From NCBI GenBank assembly GCA_963792385.1, contig CAWBVZ010000006.1, positions 496,001 to 560,000 of the forward strand: a DNA stretch of 64,000 nt. Direction: 5' to 3'. The position numbers and the translations under genes were made by a program. The DNA is from DASSUW01 sp963792385 (GTDB lineage: Bacteria; Actinomycetota; Thermoleophilia; Solirubrobacterales; Solirubrobacteraceae). How positions within the stretch are numbered: position 1 is the stretch's first letter; every line of letters starts with the position of its first letter. The notes under the pieces are model-generated. The model had not been told where the DNA came from. It worked only from the letters and a program-made list of their open reading frames with translations, and did not search any database. Below are positions 26,517 through 35,427 of this stretch, piece by piece.

Positions 26517-27869
26517 ATGGCGACGACGCGCGCACAGTGGCCCCTCAGCGGCTTGCTGCTGACGTTCTGCGCCGCCCTCGGGCTGCTGGCGGGCGTCGCC
26601 CCGGGTCTCGCGATCGGCGCTGCGATCGGCGCCGCGTTCGCGACGCTCGTCGCAGCGGACCTGACGGTCGGATTGTGCGCGTTCATCGTCGTCTCGTTCG
26701 CCGAGCGGGTTCCCGCGGCGGGCACGTCCGACCTGACACTGGTCAAGGCGCTGGGAGCCCTCCTCGCCGTGTCGTGGCTCGGAAGCGTCGCGACGCGCCG
26801 CGCGGGCGAGCGCCAGCTCTTCACGGCACACCCCGCGATGTCGATCGCGGGCGCGCTGCTGCTGGGCTGGATGATCCTGAGCATCAGCTGGGCCGAGGAC
26901 GCCGGAGCGGCGCGTGAGGACGTGATGCGCTACGCGCTCAACCTGTCGCTGCTGCCGATCGTCTACAGCGCCGTGCGCCGCCGCGAGCACGTCGTCGCGG
27001 TCCTGTCCGTGTACGTCGGCGGCGCGGTTGTCTCGGCGCTATACGCGATCGCGGTCGGCGGCGCCTCCGACGAGCACGCCGAGCGCATCAGCGGCGTTGC
27101 GGGCACCGCCAACGAGCTTGCGAGCCTGCTCGTCACCGCCCTGTTTCTCGCCGGCGGCCTGCTGCTGGCGCTGCGCGGTTCGCCGACGCTACGCGCGCTG
27201 TGCGCCGCCGCGGTGGGTATCTGCCTGATCGGGCTGTTCCTGACGCTGTCGCGCGCCGGCCTCGTCGCTCTGGCCGCGGGCCTGGCCGCCGCCATGTTCG
27301 TCGGGGGGCGGCGGCGTGTGGGAGTGGCGGTGTTGGTCGCCGCCGTCGGGCTCGCGACCGTCGGGTACTTCTCGTTCGCGGCGTCCCAGGAGGCTCGCGA
27401 GCGCGTTACCACGCTCGGCAGCGGCACCGGGCGGACCGACATCTGGACCGTCGCGTGGCGCATGGTCGACGACGATCCGCTGCGCGGCGTGGGCGTCGGG
27501 AACTTCCAGACCGCCTCGATCCACTTCCTGCTGCAGCCGGGGGCGATCTTGCGCGACGAGTTCATCGTGGACCGACCGCAGGTTGCTCACAACGCGTATC
27601 TGCACGTGCTGGCGGAGCTCGGGGTGCCGGGGCTGGTGCTGTTCGGGGGGCTGGTATTCGCGGGCCTGCTGGCGGGATTACGCGCCGCGCGCGAGTTCAC
27701 CCGGCGCGGGGACCCGTTCATGGAGACGTGTGCGCGCGCGGTCGTGCTGGCGCTCATCGCGCTGCTCGTCGCCGACTTCTTCGCCTCCGACCAGCTCAAC
27801 AAGGAGCTGTGGCTATTGGTCGGGCTCGGGCCTGCGCTGCTGGCGATCGCTCGTCCTGAGTCGGGATGA
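26517..27869 (+). CDS. O-antigen ligase/Wzy-like polysaccharide polymerase
   Basis: This 450-residue protein has about 11-12 hydrophobic segments. The ligase/polymerase region reads LSRAGLVALAAGLAAAMFVG, GRTDIWTVAWRMVDDDPLRG, VGVGNF and, after the periplasmic loop, AHNAYLHVLAELGVPGLVLF. It starts 11 nt after the BY-kinase stop and its stop overlaps the next GT4 start by 4 nt, so BY-kinase, polymerase, GT4 and GT2 (24895-29925) look like one operon. It is a second polymerase-type gene besides 10911. Confidence 0.9.
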   Translation: MATTRAQWPLSGLLLTFCAALGLLAGVAPGLAIGAAIGAAFATLVAADLTVGLCAFIVVSFAERVPAAGTSDLTLVKALGALLAVSWLGSVATRRAGERQLFTAHPAMSIAGALLLGWMILSISWAEDAGAAREDVMRYALNLSLLPIVYSAVRRREHVVAVLSVYVGGAVVSALYAIAVGGASDEHAERISGVAGTANELASLLVTALFLAGGLLLALRGSPTLRALCAAAVGICLIGLFLTLSRAGLVALAAGLAAAMFVGGRRRVGVAVLVAAVGLATVGYFSFAASQEARERVTTLGSGTGRTDIWTVAWRMVDDDPLRGVGVGNFQTASIHFLLQPGAILRDEFIVDRPQVAHNAYLHVLAELGVPGLVLFGGLVFAGLLAGLRAAREFTRRGDPFMETCARAVVLALIALLVADFFASDQLNKELWLLVGLGPALLAIARPESG

Positions 27870-28990
27870 CGGCGGCGCGGCGGCCACGCGTGCTGATGCT
27901 GCTGGACCAGCTCGAGCCACGTTCGGGCGGCGGCGAGCGGTTCGCGGTCGGCCTGGCGGCGCATCTGCCGCGACACGGATTCGACGTCGCGCTGTGCGCG
28001 ACGCGGGCGGTCCAGCCGCCGTGGGATCAGACGTTGCGCGAGAGCGGCGTGCCGTGGTTCGCGCTCGGTCGCCGGGCGACCGGCGACGTGCTGCCGTTCG
28101 TCCGCCTGGCGCGGTTTCTGGGCCGCGAGGGTGTCGATGTCCTGCACGCGCACATGTTCGGGTCGAACGTCTGGGGGACGATCGTCGGCCGCGCCGCGCG
28201 CGTTCCCGTCGTGGTCGCACACGAGCAGACCTGGGACTACGAGGGGCAGCCGCTGCGCAAGCTGCTCGACGGGCGGCTGATCGGCCGCCACGTCGACGCG
28301 TTCGTCGCCGTGTCGACCGCGGACCGCGACCGCATGGCCGGCCTCGAGGGCGTGCCCGAGGACAAGTTGCGCGTGGAGCTCAACGGCTATGTGCCGCGGA
28401 CCGGACCGCGCCCACCGGCCCGCCTGCGTGAGGAGCTCGGGCTGCCCGCATCCGCCCCGCTCGTGGGGACCGCGGCGATCCTGCGCCCGCAGAAGGCGCT
28501 CGACGTTCTGCTCGACGCCTTCGCGCGCGTGCGCGAGCCTGCGGCCCACCTCGTGGTGGCGGGCGACGGGGCGTGCCGCGCGGCGCTCGAGCGCAGGGCC
28601 GTTGACCTCGGCATCGCGCCCAGAACGCACTTTCTCGGCCTGCGCGACGACGTGGATGCCATCCTTGCCGCCGTGGACGTCGCCGCAATGAGCTCCGACT
28701 TCGAGGGGACGCCGCTGTTCGCCTTCGAGTGCATGGCCGCGCACACGCCGCTCGTAGCCACGGCGGTCGGCGGGCTGCCCGACATGCTCGAGGACGGCCG
28801 CAGCGCGATCCTGGTGGCGCCCCGCGACCCGGACGCGCTCGCGACGGCGATCGACCGCCTGCTCGGCGCGCCGGAGCAGCGCGAGGCGCTTGCCGACGCC
28901 GCCGCGCAACAGCTCCAGCGCTACGAGATCGACGCCGTGGCAGGACGATTCGCCGACCTGTACCGCGAGCTGCTGGAGCGTAGACGGTGA
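27866..28990 (+). CDS. Glycosyltransferase family 4 protein
   Basis: This 374-residue GT-B enzyme has LMLLDQLEPRSGGGERFAVG at the N-terminus, VDVLHAHMFGSNVWGTIVGR in the acceptor domain, PLVGTAAILRPQKALDVLLD at the domain junction, and the E-x7-E motif EGTPLFAFECMAAHTPLVAT followed by VGGLPDMLEDG. It is coupled on both sides by 4-nt overlaps (ATGA with the polymerase, GTGA with the next GT2). Confidence 0.91.
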   Translation: MTAARRPRVLMLLDQLEPRSGGGERFAVGLAAHLPRHGFDVALCATRAVQPPWDQTLRESGVPWFALGRRATGDVLPFVRLARFLGREGVDVLHAHMFGSNVWGTIVGRAARVPVVVAHEQTWDYEGQPLRKLLDGRLIGRHVDAFVAVSTADRDRMAGLEGVPEDKLRVELNGYVPRTGPRPPARLREELGLPASAPLVGTAAILRPQKALDVLLDAFARVREPAAHLVVAGDGACRAALERRAVDLGIAPRTHFLGLRDDVDAILAAVDVAAMSSDFEGTPLFAFECMAAHTPLVATAVGGLPDMLEDGRSAILVAPRDPDALATAIDRLLGAPEQREALADAAAQQLQRYEIDAVAGRFADLYRELLERRR

Positions 28991-29925
28991 GCGAGCCGAC
29001 CTTCACGGTGATCATGGCGGCGCGCGACACCGAGAACACGATCTCCTCGGCTGTGCGCTCGGTGCTCGCGCAGACGCGCGGCGACTTCGAGCTGATCGTG
29101 ATCGATGACGGTTCCAGCGACGCCACGCCCGACCGCGTGCGGTCGTTCTCCGACCCACGCATCCGCCTGATCTCGCAGGAGCGCGCCGGCGCGGCCAGCG
29201 CCCGCGGCACCGCGATCGCGGCCGGAACGGCGCCGCTCGTGAGCCTGATCGACTCCGACGACCTGTGGATGCCGCGCTATCTGGAGGCGATGGGCGCGGC
29301 GCTCGAGGCCGATCCCGGAGCAGGGTTCGCCTACACCGACGCGTGGTACCTGGACGACCGCTCGCGCCACGCGCGCCGGGTCTCGGCGATGGGCTACCAG
29401 CGGCCGCCCGAGCCCCCGCCGGCATCCGCAACCGAGCTGTTCGCGGCGCTGCTGGACCGCAACTTCATGTTCAACGCGGTGACGGTGCGCCGCAGCGCGA
29501 TCGAGACTGCCGGACCGCCGGACGTGCGCCTTCGCTCGATGATCGACTGGGAGTGGTGGCTGCGGCTCGCGGCGACAGGGCATCGGGCGGTCCGCGCTCC
29601 GGGCCGCCTGGCGGTCTATCGCCAGCGCCCGGCGTCGATCAGCAAGGATCCGACGCTCGTCGTTGCCGGGCAGCGCGAGCTGTGGCGGGTCGTCGGGACC
29701 GAATACGACCTCCCCGACGAGACGCGCCGCGAGCTCGCCGCGCGTGCCGAGCGCTTCGACGCCGAGCTTGCCGCCATGCGCGGCCAGCGCCGGGTCGCCG
29801 GGGTGCTGTGGCGGCTGCGGCGGCGCGCCGCCGCAGCGAAGGCGGCGCTACGGCACCGGCGCGACTTCCATCGCGAGCCGCCGAACGAGCTGCGTGACGC
29901 GTTCGGCGACCTGCGGTCGGTCTGA
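28987..29925 (+). CDS. Glycosyltransferase family 2 protein
   Basis: This 312-residue GT-A enzyme has TVIMAARDTENTISSAVRSV, LIVIDDGSSDATPDRVRSF and the DxD-type LVSLIDSDDLWMPRYLE. The catalytic-base region IDWEWWLRLAATGHRAVR follows and the C-terminus is basic. The GTG start overlaps the previous GT4 stop. It is the last gene of the plus-strand run that starts at 24895 and converges on the methyltransferase at 29930 with a 4-nt gap. Confidence 0.9.
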   Translation: MSEPTFTVIMAARDTENTISSAVRSVLAQTRGDFELIVIDDGSSDATPDRVRSFSDPRIRLISQERAGAASARGTAIAAGTAPLVSLIDSDDLWMPRYLEAMGAALEADPGAGFAYTDAWYLDDRSRHARRVSAMGYQRPPEPPPASATELFAALLDRNFMFNAVTVRRSAIETAGPPDVRLRSMIDWEWWLRLAATGHRAVRAPGRLAVYRQRPASISKDPTLVVAGQRELWRVVGTEYDLPDETRRELAARAERFDAELAAMRGQRRVAGVLWRLRRRAAAAKAALRHRRDFHREPPNELRDAFGDLRSV

Positions 29926-29929
29926 CTCC

Positions 29930-30622
29930 TCAGGCGCGCCGCAGCACGCCCAGGTAGTGCGTGTCGAACACGCGCAGCGCCTCGAGCGCGATCGCAGCGA
30001 GCTGGCTGCGAGGCGCGATCACGCGCGCGATCGGAGCCGCGAGCGTGACGCGGCGCAGGTCGGCGTGAAAGCCCGGGAACAAGGCGGCCACCTCGCGCCG
30101 GCGCACGCCGCGGACGGCACGGTTGCCGGGGCTGTCGACGAAGAAGTCATTCCACAGGATCACGCCGCCGGGTGCGAGCACGCGCGCCATCTCACCCGCC
30201 ACGGCCGTTCGCATCGCGGGATCGAGGATCGACGAGAACACGGTGCTCTGCAGGACGATGTCGAACCGCGCTGACGGCCACGGCAAGCTGCTCGCGTCGG
30301 CCTCGTGCAGGTCCGCCCCGGGAGTCAGGCGCGCGCGTGCGGCGTCGATCCGGTCTTCCAGCAGATCGATCCCGGCCAGACCCTCGCGGTCGGCCCCCCA
30401 CGTCTCGAAGTCGGCCAGCCACTGCCCCACGCCGCACCCGACGTCGAGAATCCGGCGTCCGGTGAGTGGCAGCATCCCGGCGCGCCCAAGCGCTCCGAGC
30501 GCGGCGCGTTCGCGCGACTGGCGCAGCAGGAGCTGGGCCGGAGCCGCCGGTGAGTAGCGATCCGGAGGGATCGTGGCGGCCCGCCGCGCGTACTCGGTGG
30601 CGATCCGTTCAGCCTCCGCCAT
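29930..30622 (-). CDS. SAM-dependent methyltransferase (class I)
   Basis: This 230-residue protein has a clear motif I, RILDVGCGVGQWLADF, then GIDLLEDRIDAARARL, LHEADASSLPWPSARFDIVL and MARVLAPGGVILWNDFFV. It is short and soluble and is likely a sugar or lipid-carrier-glycan methyltransferase, given its location. It lies 10 nt downstream of the beta-helix gene (30633) on the same strand and may be cotranscribed with it. Confidence 0.86.
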   Translation of the reverse strand: MAEAERIATEYARRAATIPPDRYSPAAPAQLLLRQSRERAALGALGRAGMLPLTGRRILDVGCGVGQWLADFETWGADREGLAGIDLLEDRIDAARARLTPGADLHEADASSLPWPSARFDIVLQSTVFSSILDPAMRTAVAGEMARVLAPGGVILWNDFFVDSPGNRAVRGVRRREVAALFPGFHADLRRVTLAAPIARVIAPRSQLAAIALEALRVFDTHYLGVLRRA

Positions 30623-30632
30623 GCGGCGGATG

Positions 30633-31643
30633 CTACTGGCGCCTGCGTGCGGCGCTGATCAGGCCCGGCACCGGGCTGTCGCCCTCCAGGGCGTAGTTCC
30701 CGTTCGCCGCGTCGACGAAGTGCGGGTCGCGCTCCACGTTGCCGCTCGCGTCGCATTCGTCGCAGTCGACGTTGACCCGTCCCGCGTTGCGGAAGAAGAC
30801 GTTGTCGCGGACGACGTTGGCGTGCCCGGCCTGGTACTCGGTCACGGCGAAGCCGTACTCGCTCCAGGCCGCGACCGTGTGCTCGGCGATCACGTTGCGG
30901 GCGATCACCGTTCCGTCCGGCGTGCCGCGCTGGTCGTTGCCGGCGATGATGATGCCGCTGAGGCCGTTGTGGGCGATGGTGTTGCTGATGATCCGCGTCC
31001 CGTCGCAGTCACCGAAGAGGTGGATGCCGTAGCCGCTCGCGATGTCGTTGATGACGTTGTCCGCGATCACGGTGCCGCGCGCCGACTGGCAGTAGATCCC
31101 GTGCTCGAAGCGCTGCTCCTCGCCGAGGTGGTGGATGTGGTTGCCGATCACGCGGACGTCCGTCGAGCGGTCCTTGATGAGGACGCCCTGGGCGCGGCCG
31201 TAGCCGGTGATCTCGTTGTGGGAAAGCACGATGTGGTGCGAGGCCCAGATGCTGGTGCCGAAGCCGGCGAGATTCCCGGTCCCGTCAAACGTCATCCCGG
31301 TCACGCGGACGTGCCGCGCGCGAATCAGCTTGAAGCCGCCCGAGGCGACGGGGTGCGCTCCAGGAGCGGGGCGGAGCGTGATCGGCGCGCCAGGGCGGCC
31401 GCGCGGGGAGGCCTCGGTCAGCTCGGGATACGTACCGCTGCCCACAAGGATCGTCTGGCCGGGGCGAGCACGACCGAGTGCTGCATCGAGCGTCTTGAGC
31501 GGGCGGGCGGCCGTCCCGAGGGCCGCGTCCGAGCCGGAGCGAGCGACCCACAACGTCGAGCCGGAGGCCACGGGCGCAAAGCAGAGCCCGGACACAAAGG
31601 TCACGAGTAGAGCGAACAGCAGGAATCGGGGCGACCGGACCAC
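30633..31643 (-). CDS. Secreted right-handed parallel beta-helix protein
   Basis: This 336-residue protein has an N-terminal signal peptide (FLLFALLVTFVSGLCFAPVA) and the DUF1565-type opening LWVARSGSDAALGTAARPLK. A beta-helix follows, with repeated turns such as SHNEITGYG, IGNHIHHLG, ADNVINDI and SNTIAHNGLSG. It is a shorter third member of the family that includes 21147 and 36887, lacking the N-terminal sandwich. A CDECD segment near the C-terminus could bind metal. The exact activity (lyase, hydrolase or epimerase) is not deducible. Confidence 0.85.
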   Translation of the reverse strand: MVRSPRFLLFALLVTFVSGLCFAPVASGSTLWVARSGSDAALGTAARPLKTLDAALGRARPGQTILVGSGTYPELTEASPRGRPGAPITLRPAPGAHPVASGGFKLIRARHVRVTGMTFDGTGNLAGFGTSIWASHHIVLSHNEITGYGRAQGVLIKDRSTDVRVIGNHIHHLGEEQRFEHGIYCQSARGTVIADNVINDIASGYGIHLFGDCDGTRIISNTIAHNGLSGIIIAGNDQRGTPDGTVIARNVIAEHTVAAWSEYGFAVTEYQAGHANVVRDNVFFRNAGRVNVDCDECDASGNVERDPHFVDAANGNYALEGDSPVPGLISAARRRQ

Positions 31644-31705
31644 TACACCCGTTCATCGGCTCCTGCCCTCCATCTTGCAACCCCGCGGCCCTCAGGAAAC
31701 ACAAA

Positions 31706-31725
31706 GGGCGCCCATTCGGGCGCCC
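31706..31725 (-). terminator. Intrinsic terminator downstream of the LPxTG gene
   Basis: A perfect 8-bp stem (gggcgccc) with loop attc is followed on the minus strand by TTTGTGTTT. It lies 36 nt past the stop of the small LPxTG gene and separates it from the beta-helix gene downstream. Confidence 0.8.
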
Positions 31726-31761
31726 CTGGTCAGTGTGCGGACAGTGCCGCCGCGCGCTGTA

Positions 31762-32049
31762 TCACTCAGATTGGCGTCGCGTGCCGCGCCGCATGGCGAA
31801 GCCGAGACCCACGAGCCCGATGCCCGCGAGGGCTACAAGACCCGTCTCAAAGCCGGTGAACGGCAGTGAGCCGCTAGGCGGCGGGCTGTTCGGTGGCGTG
31901 GAGACTTCGTCGCCGGTGACGTTGCCTTCCGCCTCGTTGCCGAGGACGCCTCCGTACGCATCTTGCGTGGGGCTGTCCTGAGCCAGCGCAGTTCCTCCCA
32001 GCGCAAGCACAAAGGCGACCGCCAAGACCGCCATAAGACTCATCCGCAT
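31762..32049 (-). CDS. Small LPxTG-anchored surface protein
   Basis: This 95-residue protein has a signal peptide (MRMSLMAVLAVAFVLALGG), a short acidic/Pro-rich mature region and the sorting signal LPFTG at about residues 62-66. The signal is followed by a hydrophobic stretch (LVALAGIGLVGLGFA) and a basic tail MRRGTRRQ. Sortases cleave between Thr and Gly and join the protein to the cell wall. I chose the ATG at 32049 over 32067 because GGAGAAAGG ends 7 nt before it. No sortase gene is in the window. Function of the roughly 40-residue mature part is unknown. Confidence 0.82.
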   Translation of the reverse strand: MRMSLMAVLAVAFVLALGGTALAQDSPTQDAYGGVLGNEAEGNVTGDEVSTPPNSPPPSGSLPFTGFETGLVALAGIGLVGLGFAMRRGTRRQSE

Positions 32050-32076
32050 CTTCGTGCCTTTCTCCATGGTGTCGAG

Positions 32077-32105
32077 AGTGTACGTAGCCCCCACGACGGT
32101 GACAA
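32077..32105 (-). promoter_or_regulatory. Sigma-70-type promoter for the LPxTG gene
   Basis: On the minus strand, TTGTCA (-35) and TACACT (-10) are separated by exactly 17 nt. The predicted start of transcription is near 32069, about 20 nt before the chosen ATG, leaving room for the GGAGAAAGG ribosome site. Confidence 0.6.
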
Positions 32106-32155
32106 GTCCAGCCTTCCCAACATCTGTCTAGTTTACGTCCCCTACGCTTGGGTTC

Positions 32156-32920
32156 GTGGCAGGATCTGTGCAACGAGACGACGCCCACGCCGCCGCCTCG
32201 CGCCGCGCCGTCGTGCTCGCCGGCGGCCTCGGTACGCGCCTACAGCCGTACACGACCGTCCTACCGAAGCCGCTGATGCCGATCGGGGACCGGCCGGTGC
32301 TCGACATCGTCGTCCGCCAACTGCACCGCCACGGGTTCGACCGCGTCACGATCGCTACGGGCCACCTCGCCGAGCTGATCGAGGCATTCTTCGGCGACGG
32401 CACGACGCACGGCATCCCGGTCGACTACTTCCGCGAGGAGCACCCGCTCGGCACAGTCGGCGCGCTCGCGCTCATCGACGGGCTCGACTCGGACTTCCTT
32501 GTCATGAACGGCGATGTGCTCACCGACATCGACTATGCGGCGTTCCTCGAGGCACACCGGCGCAGCGGCGCAGCGGCGACCATCGCCGTCAAGCACCGAA
32601 TCGTGCAGATCGATCTCGGCGTGCTCGAGTTCGACTCCGGTGAGGCGCCCGACAGGATCATGGCCTACCTCGAGAAGCCACGGCTCGATTACCACGCGAG
32701 CATGGGCGTCTACTGCTTCGCGCCGTCCGCGCTGCGGTTCATCGAGCCAGGCCTCGCGCTCGACTTCCCCGATCTCGTGGCGCGGCTGATCACGGCCGGC
32801 GAGCTCGTCCGCGGGTGGCGATCCGACGCATACTGGCTCGACATCGGACGCCACGACGACTACGAGCAGGCACTCGAAGAGTTCGCTGACATGCGCCACG
32901 TACTGGTACCGGATGACTGA
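32156..32920 (+). CDS. Sugar nucleotidyltransferase (NDP-sugar synthase)
   Basis: This 254-residue protein has an intact active-site signature: VVLAGGLGTRLQP, then PKPLMPIGDRPVLD, HPLGTVGALALIDGLDSDF, the metal site VMNGDVLTDIDY and a C-terminal WLDIGRHDDYEQA. It joins a sugar-1-phosphate to a nucleoside triphosphate to make activated sugar; the exact sugar is open (mannose- or glucose-1-phosphate types share these motifs). GTG start at 32156, 88-106 nt from the divergent LPxTG gene. It overlaps the next GT2 gene by 8 nt. It is the active relative of the degenerate gene at 8142. Confidence 0.92.
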   Translation: MAGSVQRDDAHAAASRRAVVLAGGLGTRLQPYTTVLPKPLMPIGDRPVLDIVVRQLHRHGFDRVTIATGHLAELIEAFFGDGTTHGIPVDYFREEHPLGTVGALALIDGLDSDFLVMNGDVLTDIDYAAFLEAHRRSGAAATIAVKHRIVQIDLGVLEFDSGEAPDRIMAYLEKPRLDYHASMGVYCFAPSALRFIEPGLALDFPDLVARLITAGELVRGWRSDAYWLDIGRHDDYEQALEEFADMRHVLVPDD

Positions 32921-33929
32921 GCGCGCTAGAACTGCGGCCGTGAACGAGCCCCGTGTCACCGTCGTCGTCGTCCAGCGCGAGCGTCTGAGCCCGGTCAGGC
33001 GCACGCTCGGCCGCCTGCTCGAGTCGCTGACGTTGCCCCACCGGATGGTCTACGTCGACGGAGGATCGCCGCGCCGGCTCGCGGGCTGGCTGCGCGAACA
33101 GGCGGACGAGCACGGCTTCGATCTGCTGCGCGTCGACCATCACCTCGTACCGACGGAGGCGCGCAACCTCGGGCTCGCGCACGCCAAGACCGAGCTCGTG
33201 GTCCTGATCGACAACGACGTCGTCGTCGAGGACGGCTGGCTGGAGCGGATGATCGAGTGCCTCGACGAGACCGGCGCAAGCGCCGTCGGCCCGCTGACCT
33301 GTGAGGGCGAGCCGCTCGGCGAGCGCGTGCACTTCGCCGGCGGCGAGGTGCACATCGAGGAGGACCCGGACAACGGCTCGCGCCATGTCAAGGACCGGAT
33401 GTTCCACGCGCAGCGCCCGCTCGCAAAGGTCCGCGACGAGCTGCAGCGCCAGCCGGTCACGCTGCTCGAGCTCCACACCCTGCTGCTGCGGCGGGAGCTG
33501 ATCGACGAGATCGGCCCCTTCGACGAGGAGCTCAGCACCCGCTACCACCTGGACTGGTGCCTGCGCGTCGCGCAGGCGGGCCGGACGCTCTGGTTCGAGC
33601 CGTCGGCCGTCGTCCACTACGTGCCGGGACCGCCGAAGGACATCGCCGACGCCCACTTCTACATGCTGCGCTGGAGCGACGCGTGGGAGCGCCAGAGCCT
33701 GGAGCACTTCCGCGCGAAGTGGGACCTCGCCGACGACGAGTTCTTCCGTCGGCGCCTCGGCCGCCTCGGCTGGCGGCGCCAGATGACGATCATCGACCCG
33801 TTCTGCCGCCGGCTGTTGCCGGGCAAGCTCGGCGGAGCGGCCGCGCGCGCGGCCAAGCCACCCGAGCGCGTTCTCAACCGCATCATCACCCGCCGCCACG
33901 CCCGCGCGCGTGCCCGCACCCACGCCTGA
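32913..33929 (+). CDS. Glycosyltransferase family 2 protein
   Basis: This 338-residue GT-A enzyme has TVVVVQRERLSPVRRTLGRL, MVYVDGGSPRRLAGWLREQ, the DxD motif VVLIDNDVVVEDGWLERMIE, and a late YHLDWCLRVAQAGRTLWFEP. The C-terminus is strongly basic (RRHARARARTH), which may hold it at the membrane. It overlaps its neighbours on both sides (8 nt with the nucleotidyltransferase, 20 nt with the flippase), pointing to one operon 32156-35427. Confidence 0.9.
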   Translation: MTERARTAAVNEPRVTVVVVQRERLSPVRRTLGRLLESLTLPHRMVYVDGGSPRRLAGWLREQADEHGFDLLRVDHHLVPTEARNLGLAHAKTELVVLIDNDVVVEDGWLERMIECLDETGASAVGPLTCEGEPLGERVHFAGGEVHIEEDPDNGSRHVKDRMFHAQRPLAKVRDELQRQPVTLLELHTLLLRRELIDEIGPFDEELSTRYHLDWCLRVAQAGRTLWFEPSAVVHYVPGPPKDIADAHFYMLRWSDAWERQSLEHFRAKWDLADDEFFRRRLGRLGWRRQMTIIDPFCRRLLPGKLGGAAARAAKPPERVLNRIITRRHARARARTHA

Positions 33930-35427
33930 GCGGCCCGACGTAGTCGAACGCGAGGCGCTCGCCGGCGCGGCGTACTCCGCGGTCCGTTCGACGGGGCTCG
34001 CGCGGATGGTGGGCGAGCTGGTGTCGCTTGCCGCAACGGTGGCGCTCGCGCGGCTGCTCACGCCGGCCGAGTTCGGCGTCGCGGCCGTCGCGCTCGTTGC
34101 GACCGTGGTGGCGACCGCAAGCGGCCAGCAGGGTCTGACCGCGCCGCTGGTCCAGCGCCGGTCGATCGACCAGGCGCATCTGCGCGTCGCCGTCTTGCTG
34201 TCGCTCGCCCTCGGCGCGCTGCTCGCCGCGCTGATGGCGACACTGGCCGAGCCGCTGGCCGAGCCCGTGTTCGGCGCCGAGATCGCCGAACTGCTCCCGC
34301 TCACGGCTCCGTTCTTCGTGCTCGCAGGGCTGAGCGCGGTGCCGCAGGCCGTGCTCGAACGTGGGCTCCATTTCCACCGGCTGAGCGTCGTCTACGCAGT
34401 TCGGATGGTGTTCACAGCGCTCGCCAGCGTCGCGCTCGCCGCCGCGGGCGAGGGCGCAGAGGCGCTGATTCTCGGACCGCTCGTGGGGTCGGTCGCGGCG
34501 ACCGTGCTCCTGCTGCAGGCCGCTCCCGTGACGCGACCGGCCTGGCACCGGAGCGAGGCGCGCGAGATCCTCCGCTTCGGCCTGCCGAGCCTCGGCTCCG
34601 GGCTGGCTGGAATCGGCGCCCAGTACATCGACTACGCGGTCGTCGCCGCGCGCATGCCGGCGGCCGCCGTCGGTCTGTACTGGCGGGCGTACACGCTCGG
34701 TGTCGACTACCAGAGCAAGCTGAGCGGCATCCTCGTCCAGATCGGCCTGCCGCTGTACGCGCGCGCGGCGGACCTCGCGACGCAGCGCGAGATTCGCGAG
34801 CGGATCGTCCGCCTCCAGACGCTGATGCTGTTCCCGTTGCTCGGCGTGCTGATCCTGGTCGCCCCGGTCGCCATCCCGCTCATCTTCGGGCCGGGCTGGG
34901 AGGACGCCGTGGTGCCGACGCAGATCCTCGCCGTCGCCGGCATGATGGCCGCGATCCAGGCCGGCACCGGCCCGCTCCTGCTTGCGGTGGGCCGGCCGGG
35001 CGCCCTGCTGCGCTGGAGCTTGAGCAAGCTCATCGGGCTCGGCATCGTCGTCTACGTGGTCGCCCCGCACGGTCTTGTGCCCCTGGCCGTCGCGGTGACG
35101 GTCTTCAATGTCCTGCGCTCGCTGATCGGCCAGCAGATCATGCTGCGACGCCTCACCGGCATCAACGTCAGCGCGCTCTGGATCGCGTGCCTGCCGGCGC
35201 TGGTGGGCATCGCGGCAATGCTGGCGGTCGGCTGGGCGACGCTGGCCGCCGGCGCCGCCCTGGACGTGCCCGAAGGAGCCGCGAGCGCCGCCGCCGCCAC
35301 CACCGGCGCTGCTGCGTATCTCGCGGTGCTCGCCGTGGGATTCCCGAGCGCGTTGGCCGAGCTGCGCGAGGTGCGCTCGCGCCTCCTCCGCCGCCGTGGC
35401 GGCGCGCCGCTCGCCGGTCAGGTCTGA
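33910..35427 (+). CDS. Wzx-like polysaccharide flippase (MOP superfamily, WzxC type)
   Basis: This 505-residue protein has about 12-14 membrane segments. Family-typical stretches are ALARLLTPAEFGVAAVALVA near the start, RFGLPSLGSGLAGIGAQYID in the middle, AVGLYWRAYTLGVDYQSKLS, and LIFGPGWEDAVVPTQILAVA. It resembles the WzxC/RfbX branch of flippases and differs from the flippase at 18815. It starts within the GT2 gene (GTG at 33910) and its end overlaps the converging membrane protein gene by 10 nt. Confidence 0.88.
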   Translation: MPAPTPERPDVVEREALAGAAYSAVRSTGLARMVGELVSLAATVALARLLTPAEFGVAAVALVATVVATASGQQGLTAPLVQRRSIDQAHLRVAVLLSLALGALLAALMATLAEPLAEPVFGAEIAELLPLTAPFFVLAGLSAVPQAVLERGLHFHRLSVVYAVRMVFTALASVALAAAGEGAEALILGPLVGSVAATVLLLQAAPVTRPAWHRSEAREILRFGLPSLGSGLAGIGAQYIDYAVVAARMPAAAVGLYWRAYTLGVDYQSKLSGILVQIGLPLYARAADLATQREIRERIVRLQTLMLFPLLGVLILVAPVAIPLIFGPGWEDAVVPTQILAVAGMMAAIQAGTGPLLLAVGRPGALLRWSLSKLIGLGIVVYVVAPHGLVPLAVAVTVFNVLRSLIGQQIMLRRLTGINVSALWIACLPALVGIAAMLAVGWATLAAGAALDVPEGAASAAAATTGAAAYLAVLAVGFPSALAELREVRSRLLRRRGGAPLAGQV

